The translations under genes and the position numbers were made by a program. From JBFHER01 sp041584055 (GTDB lineage: Bacteria > Bacteroidota > Bacteroidia > Bacteroidales > UBA5342), in NCBI GenBank assembly GCA_041584055.1, contig JBFHER010000140.1:1-9825 (forward strand): 9,825 nucleotides of DNA, given 5' to 3'. Below, one piece after another: positions 7,172 to 9,825 of the stretch. The stretch's first letter is position 1, and the number at the start of each line of letters is the position of its first letter. Under the pieces are notes generated by a model. It worked only from the letters and a program-made list of their open reading frames with translations. It made no database searches and was not told where the DNA came from.

Positions 7172-8555
7172 TCTTCAAACAACATTAAACGGAGAATTTA
7201 CCCTCAAAGGAAAAGGATTACACACTGGTGTAGATGTAAAAGTGGTTTTTATGCCCGCAGAAGCTGACCACGGATTTAAATTCAAACGAATCGATCTTGA
7301 AAACCAACCAGTGATAGATGCACTTGCTGAAAATGTAATAAGCACGGCCCGCAGTACCGAAATTGGCAAAGGAGATGTACGTGTAAGCACGATAGAACAT
7401 GCTTTATCAGCGTTAACAGCAATGGGTGTTGACAACTGTTTAATTGAAATTGATGGCCCTGAAGTACCAATTTTTGACGGCAACGCCAGCATTTATGTAG
7501 AAAACATAAAAAAAACAGGCATTAAAGAACTGGAAGCCAGAGTAAAATACTTCCAACCCACAGAAAAACTGGAGTATGTGGATGAAGAAACAGGTGCTAA
7601 AATAACCATACTTCCCGACGATAAGTTTTCTGTTTGCACAATGTTGGCATTTGAAGGATCAAATGTCTTAGGCAACCAGTTTGCAGTGATGGAGAATCTG
7701 TCTGAGTATGAAACAGAAATTGCTTCATGTAAAACATTTGTGTTTCTGCACGAGCTGGAGCCCTTACTTAACACAAACCTTGTAAAAGGTGGCAGCCTCG
7801 ACAATGCCCTGGTGGTGGTCGACAAGAAAGTTAGTCAGGCCGAATTGGACCGTGTGGCTGAATTGTTTAGCCATCCAAAAGTTGACGTGATTGGCAAAGG
7901 TTATTTAAGCAACACAGAACTAAAATTTGAAAATGAGCCAGCCCGACATAAAATACTTGATGTTATTGGCGATTTAGCCCTCATAGGCAAACGCATCAAA
8001 GGTCGCGTCATTGCATTTAAGCCTGGTCATAAGACAAATACAACATTTGCTAAAAGCATCAGACGAACATTGAAACGCAACCCGGATCAGCCACCTGTCT
8101 TCGACATCAATGCTGAGCCTTTGATGGGTGTTGGCGAAATAAAAAGACTCATTCCACACCGACCTCCGTTTTTATTGATTGATAAAATCATCGACATCGA
8201 AGAAAATAACATTGTCGGCGTCAAAAACATTACAATGAATGAGGCATTCTTTATGGGGCATTTCCCTGATGAACCAGTAATGCCGGGCGTTTTAATTGTT
8301 GAGGCCATGGCGCAGACCCTGGGCATCCTGGTATTGAATTCTCTTGATGAACCTGAACGGTATTCAACCTACTTCCTGAAAATTGACAATGTTAAGTTCC
8401 GCAGAAAAGTTGTTCCAGGTGACACACTTGTGTTCGATTTAGAACTGACAACACCGATCAGAAGGGGTGTTGCAAGTGCACGTGGCTTGGCTTATGTTGG
8501 AAACCAGGTAGTAACTGAAGCGGAATTCATGGCACAAATTGTAAAAAACAAATAA
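7164..8555 (+). CDS. lpxC-fabZ: Bifunctional LpxC deacetylase / FabZ 3-hydroxyacyl-ACP dehydratase fusion
   Basis: This is one 463-residue polypeptide with two enzymes. Residues about 1-300 are LpxC, the zinc enzyme that removes the acetyl group from UDP-3-O-acyl-GlcNAc, the committed step of lipid A synthesis. The zinc ligands are His79, His262 and Asp266 (RHKILDVIGD), with Glu78 as catalytic base and His289 matching E. coli His265. Residues about 318-463 are FabZ, which dehydrates 3-hydroxyacyl-ACP; its active-site His366 (GHFPDEPVMPGVL) and Glu380 (VEAMAQ) are present. The fusion is well known in Bacteroidetes and links two enzymes that draw on the same acyl-ACP pool. An ATG two codons earlier (7158) is possible. 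The ATG at 7164 is preferred because it puts Glu78 and His79 at exactly the E. coli numbers; it overlaps lpxD by 8 bases. Confidence 0.97.
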   Translation: MSNLQTTLNGEFTLKGKGLHTGVDVKVVFMPAEADHGFKFKRIDLENQPVIDALAENVISTARSTEIGKGDVRVSTIEHALSALTAMGVDNCLIEIDGPEVPIFDGNASIYVENIKKTGIKELEARVKYFQPTEKLEYVDEETGAKITILPDDKFSVCTMLAFEGSNVLGNQFAVMENLSEYETEIASCKTFVFLHELEPLLNTNLVKGGSLDNALVVVDKKVSQAELDRVAELFSHPKVDVIGKGYLSNTELKFENEPARHKILDVIGDLALIGKRIKGRVIAFKPGHKTNTTFAKSIRRTLKRNPDQPPVFDINAEPLMGVGEIKRLIPHRPPFLLIDKIIDIEENNIVGVKNITMNEAFFMGHFPDEPVMPGVLIVEAMAQTLGILVLNSLDEPERYSTYFLKIDNVKFRRKVVPGDTLVFDLELTTPIRRGVASARGLAYVGNQVVTEAEFMAQIVKNK

Positions 8556-8570
8556 CACCATGCAACCTTT

Positions 8571-8584
8571 GTGCAAATCTGCAC
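8571..8584 (+). repeat. Small hairpin GTGCA-AATC-TGCAC in the lpxC/fabZ-lpxA gap
   Basis: A 5-bp perfect stem with a 4-base loop starts 16 bases past the lpxC-fabZ stop. No T-run follows, so it is not a convincing terminator. Its first base ends AACCTTTG (8564-8571), a one-mismatch -7 box with TTG at 8539-8541, 22 bases upstream, so it could instead mark the start region of a secondary lpxA promoter. Confidence 0.3.
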
Positions 8585-8611
8585 GTCTATTATTTAATTA
8601 TGACTTGAGCA

Positions 8612-8627
8612 CTCCTTTGTGAAGGAG
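8612..8627 (+). promoter_or_regulatory. Hairpin CTCCTT-TGTG-AAGGAG upstream of lpxA
   Basis: A 6-bp perfect stem with a TGTG tetraloop lies in the intergenic leader of lpxA. The 3' arm, AAGGAG, matches a Shine-Dalgarno sequence but ends 22 bases before the ATG, too far for ordinary pairing at that start. It may be an mRNA structure affecting translation or decay; no function is shown by the sequence alone. Confidence 0.35.
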
Positions 8628-8649
8628 ACAAAACTAAAATTACATTTGA

Positions 8650-9429
8650 ATGAAACAACCATTAGCATACGTTCATCCGGAAGCTAAAATTGCGGACAAT
8701 GTGGTAATTGAACCATTTGTAACCATTGACAAAAACGTTGAAATTAAGGAAGGAACAAGACTGGGAACAGGGTGTACCATCCTGGAAGGAGCCAGAATCG
8801 GAAGAAACTGTAATATTTTTCCCGGCGCAGTTATTTCAGCGATTCCACAGGATTTAAAATTTCGAGGAGAGATAACAACAGCAGAAATTGGAGACAACAC
8901 AACTGTTCGTGAATGTGTAACCATCAACCGGGGAACCATTGCGAAAGGAAAAACGGTGGTTGGCAGCAACTGTTTATTGATGGCCTATACACACGTGGCA
9001 CATGATTGCGTGCTGGGCGACTACATCATCCTTGGGAATGCAACACAATTGGCCGGGGAAGTGATTATTGACGACTGGGCTATTTTAAGTGGATTGGTTG
9101 CAGTGCACCAGTTCTGCCACATCGGCTCCCATGTGATGATTTCAGGGGGGTCTCTTGTACGGAAAGATGTGCCGCCTTTTATTAAAGCCGCACGTGAACC
9201 ATTGACCTACGCAGGTGTAAACTCAATCGGTTTACGGCGCAGGGATTATACAAATGAACAAATCCGTGAGATTCAGGACATCTACCGTTATTTGTACCAG
9301 AAAGGACTAAATAATACAGATGCTGCCGAACTCATTGAAGCAAACTTACCTGCAACCAAAGAAAGAGATGAAATAATACTCTTTATTAAAAATGCAAAAA
9401 GAGGTATCATCAGAGGATATTTCGATTAA
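8650..9429 (+). CDS. lpxA: UDP-N-acetylglucosamine O-acyltransferase
   Basis: LpxA carries out the first step of lipid A synthesis, moving a 3-hydroxyacyl chain from ACP to the 3-OH of UDP-GlcNAc in the cytoplasm. The 259-residue protein has hexapeptide repeats forming a left-handed beta-helix (about 1-185) and a helical C-terminal domain (about 190-259). His118 in HVAHDC matches catalytic His125 of E. coli; His115 and His153 (AVHQFC) match His122 and His160. Gly166 aligns with E. coli Gly173, the position where a bulky residue shortens the accepted acyl chain, so use of a long chain is inferred. The ATG at 8650 puts YVHP at its usual place. It lies 94 bases after lpxC-fabZ on the same strand, probably in the same transcript, and is closed by the terminator at 9465-9496. 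Confidence 0.97.
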   Translation: MKQPLAYVHPEAKIADNVVIEPFVTIDKNVEIKEGTRLGTGCTILEGARIGRNCNIFPGAVISAIPQDLKFRGEITTAEIGDNTTVRECVTINRGTIAKGKTVVGSNCLLMAYTHVAHDCVLGDYIILGNATQLAGEVIIDDWAILSGLVAVHQFCHIGSHVMISGGSLVRKDVPPFIKAAREPLTYAGVNSIGLRRRDYTNEQIREIQDIYRYLYQKGLNNTDAAELIEANLPATKERDEIILFIKNAKRGIIRGYFD

Positions 9430-9464
9430 TCTGAACAAACCGTCTTTACCAGACTCATTTATAC

Positions 9465-9496
9465 AAAAACCCAAGGCAATTGCCCTTGGGTTTTTT
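9465..9496 (+). terminator. Rho-independent terminator of lpxA
   Basis: Inverted repeat AACCCAAGG (9468-9476) and CCTTGGGTT (9484-9492) encloses a 7-base loop and is followed by a T-run to 9496. A5 before and T6 after can lengthen the stem to 12 bp and would also make it work in the other direction. It lies 35 bases past the lpxA stop and closes the lipid A cluster. Confidence 0.9.
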
Positions 9497-9508
9497 CATT
9501 TTACAATT

Positions 9509-9532
9509 CTGTTAAATTTTCACTTTTAACAG
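9509..9532. repeat. Inverted repeat CTGTTAAA / TTTAACAG
   Basis: Perfect 8-base arms (9509-9516 and 9525-9532) are separated by 8 bases, just past the lpxA terminator. The stem is AT-rich and lacks a T-run, so it is a weak terminator at best. A protein-binding site is equally possible. Confidence 0.4.
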
Positions 9533-9547
9533 TCTATCATGATAAAC
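9532..9547. promoter_or_regulatory. Palindrome GTCTATCATGATAAAC, operator-like
   Basis: The core TATCATGATA (9535-9544) is a perfect 10-base palindrome, and the flanking GT/AC pairs extend the symmetry to 16 bases with one mismatch pair. It abuts the preceding inverted repeat and lies about 30 bases upstream of the -7-like box at 9575-9582, a position where a regulator could act on the downstream gene. No regulator can be named. Confidence 0.35.
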
Positions 9548-9574
9548 AACCATAGAATTCACCTTTTTTATCTC

Positions 9575-9582
9575 TATTTTTG
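9575..9582 (+). promoter_or_regulatory. Candidate -7 box ahead of the secreted protein gene
   Basis: TATTTTTG fully matches TAnnTTTG. No TTG lies at the expected distance upstream, so activation by another factor would be needed if it is used. Transcription would start near 9589, giving a leader of about 140 bases before the ATG at 9731. Confidence 0.35.
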
Positions 9583-9604
9583 TTGTACCGAGGATTTAAA
9601 AAAA

Positions 9605-9664
9605 ATGAATGCATTGCACGTTTTCTCACTTTTTAAATCATTCCTGATTACGCATCTAAACTAG
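9605..9664 (+). other. Possible 19-codon leader ORF
   Basis: An ATG at 9605, preceded by GAGGA 10 bases upstream (9590-9594), opens a 19-residue hydrophobic frame (MNALHVFSLFKSFLITHLN) ending in TAG at 9662-9664. It sits in the presumed leader of the downstream secreted protein gene, and its stop overlaps the first arm of the inverted repeat at 9655-9691. Such a short frame can arise by chance. The ribosome-binding-like site is the only positive sign. Confidence 0.2.
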
Positions 9665-9691
9665 CTTTCCGCTTAGGTAAGTCAGTTTAGA
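9655..9691 (+). repeat. Inverted repeat TCTAAACT / AGTTTAGA in the leader region
   Basis: Perfect 8-base arms (9655-9662 and 9684-9691) enclose a 21-base loop, 39 bases ahead of the next gene's ATG. A T-rich stretch follows (9700-9716), so a weak terminator or attenuator is conceivable, as is a binding site. Confidence 0.35.
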
Positions 9692-9730
9692 CTAGATTGT
9701 TTATTTTTTAATTTCTTAAACTTATTTTTT

Positions 9731-9825
9731 ATGAGGAAAGTTTACGTTTTATCATTATTAATGGTTGTGTTCATTGGCGCTAGTTTAAAAGCCCAAACTG
9801 ATTTGATTATTTCTGAGTATATTGA
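9731..9825 (+). CDS. N-terminus of a predicted secreted protein, possibly lamin-tail-domain type (partial)
   Basis: The ATG at 9731 opens a frame that runs off the right edge after 31 codons. Residues 1-22 look like a cleavable Sec signal peptide: basic MRKVY, a hydrophobic core, then SLKAQ with likely cleavage after KA or KAQ. The mature part begins TDLIISEYIE, which resembles the start of lamin-tail-domain modules (typically a LIISEYIEG-like strand followed by a short N-rich turn) found in many large secreted Bacteroidetes proteins. That domain call rests on about ten residues. Export through the outer membrane by the type IX system is common for such proteins but cannot be judged without the C-terminus. 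No Shine-Dalgarno sequence precedes the ATG. Confidence 0.7.
   Translation, partial: MRKVYVLSLLMVVFIGASLKAQTDLIISEYI

Larger units (their letters stand above)
9430..9730. other. 301-base intergenic region after lpxA
   Basis: This gap holds, in order, the lpxA terminator, an 8-base-arm inverted repeat, a 16-base palindrome, a -7-like box, a possible 19-codon ORF and a second 8-base-arm inverted repeat, ending in an AT-rich run before the next ATG. I see no tRNA, known riboswitch or mobile element. The density of symmetry elements suggests regulation of the downstream secreted protein gene, but this is inference. Confidence 0.6.

Noticed and set aside
1..9825. CRISPR array, phage, insertion sequence, toxin-antitoxin pair, restriction or other defence genes, tRNA or rRNA.
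   Set aside because: No regularly spaced repeats, transposase or integrase motifs, attachment sites or RNA gene folds were seen. The gene content is conserved housekeeping, so a novel accessory system is not supported here.
9731..9825. Firm assignment of the last gene to a lamin-tail or type IX secreted protein.
   Set aside because: Only 31 codons are available; the resemblance rests on about ten residues, and the sorting domain would be at the missing C-terminus, so it is given only as a possibility.

Overview
The window looks like chromosomal housekeeping DNA from a member of the Bacteroidetes (Bacteroidota). Two things point there. First, LpxC and FabZ are fused in one polypeptide between lpxD and lpxA. 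Second, several genes have promoters of the Bacteroidetes type (TTG or TTTG, then TAnnTTTG at -7). The last gene, with a signal peptide running into a TDLIISEYIE-like start, also fits a secreted protein of this phylum. Base composition is AT-leaning throughout, and no gene stands out as foreign.

Left part (1-2876): the 3' end of an unidentified plus-strand gene converges on, and overlaps by 59 bases, a small four-helix membrane protein gene on the minus strand. That gene lies 6 bases behind a phosphatidylserine decarboxylase gene (psd), so the two are probably co-transcribed leftward. Further right, also on the minus strand, is phosphoglycerate kinase (pgk), closed by a clear hairpin-plus-T terminator. 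Between that terminator and psd lies a 15-base dyad.

Middle part (2877-6047): pgk and pheS (phenylalanyl-tRNA synthetase alpha chain) diverge from a very short spacer in which their two promoters appear interleaved. After pheS comes a Crp/Fnr-family regulator followed after 5 bases by an HD-domain phosphohydrolase of the dNTPase-like (SAMHD1/YwfO-type) group.

Right part (6048-9825): a good promoter precedes lpxD, which overlaps lpxC-fabZ, followed after 94 bases by lpxA and a strong terminator. These genes supply the first acylation (LpxA), the committed deacetylation (LpxC) and the second acylation (LpxD) of lipid A synthesis, plus the FabZ dehydratase of fatty acid elongation that competes for the same 3-hydroxyacyl-ACP. 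The 301-base gap after lpxA holds several inverted repeats, a promoter-like box and a possible 19-codon leader ORF. The window ends in the first 31 codons of a predicted secreted protein.

I did not find a novel system. The items most worth a second look are the interleaved pgk/pheS promoters, the hairpins ahead of lpxA, the inverted repeats and possible leader ahead of the secreted protein, and the internally duplicated membrane protein next to psd.
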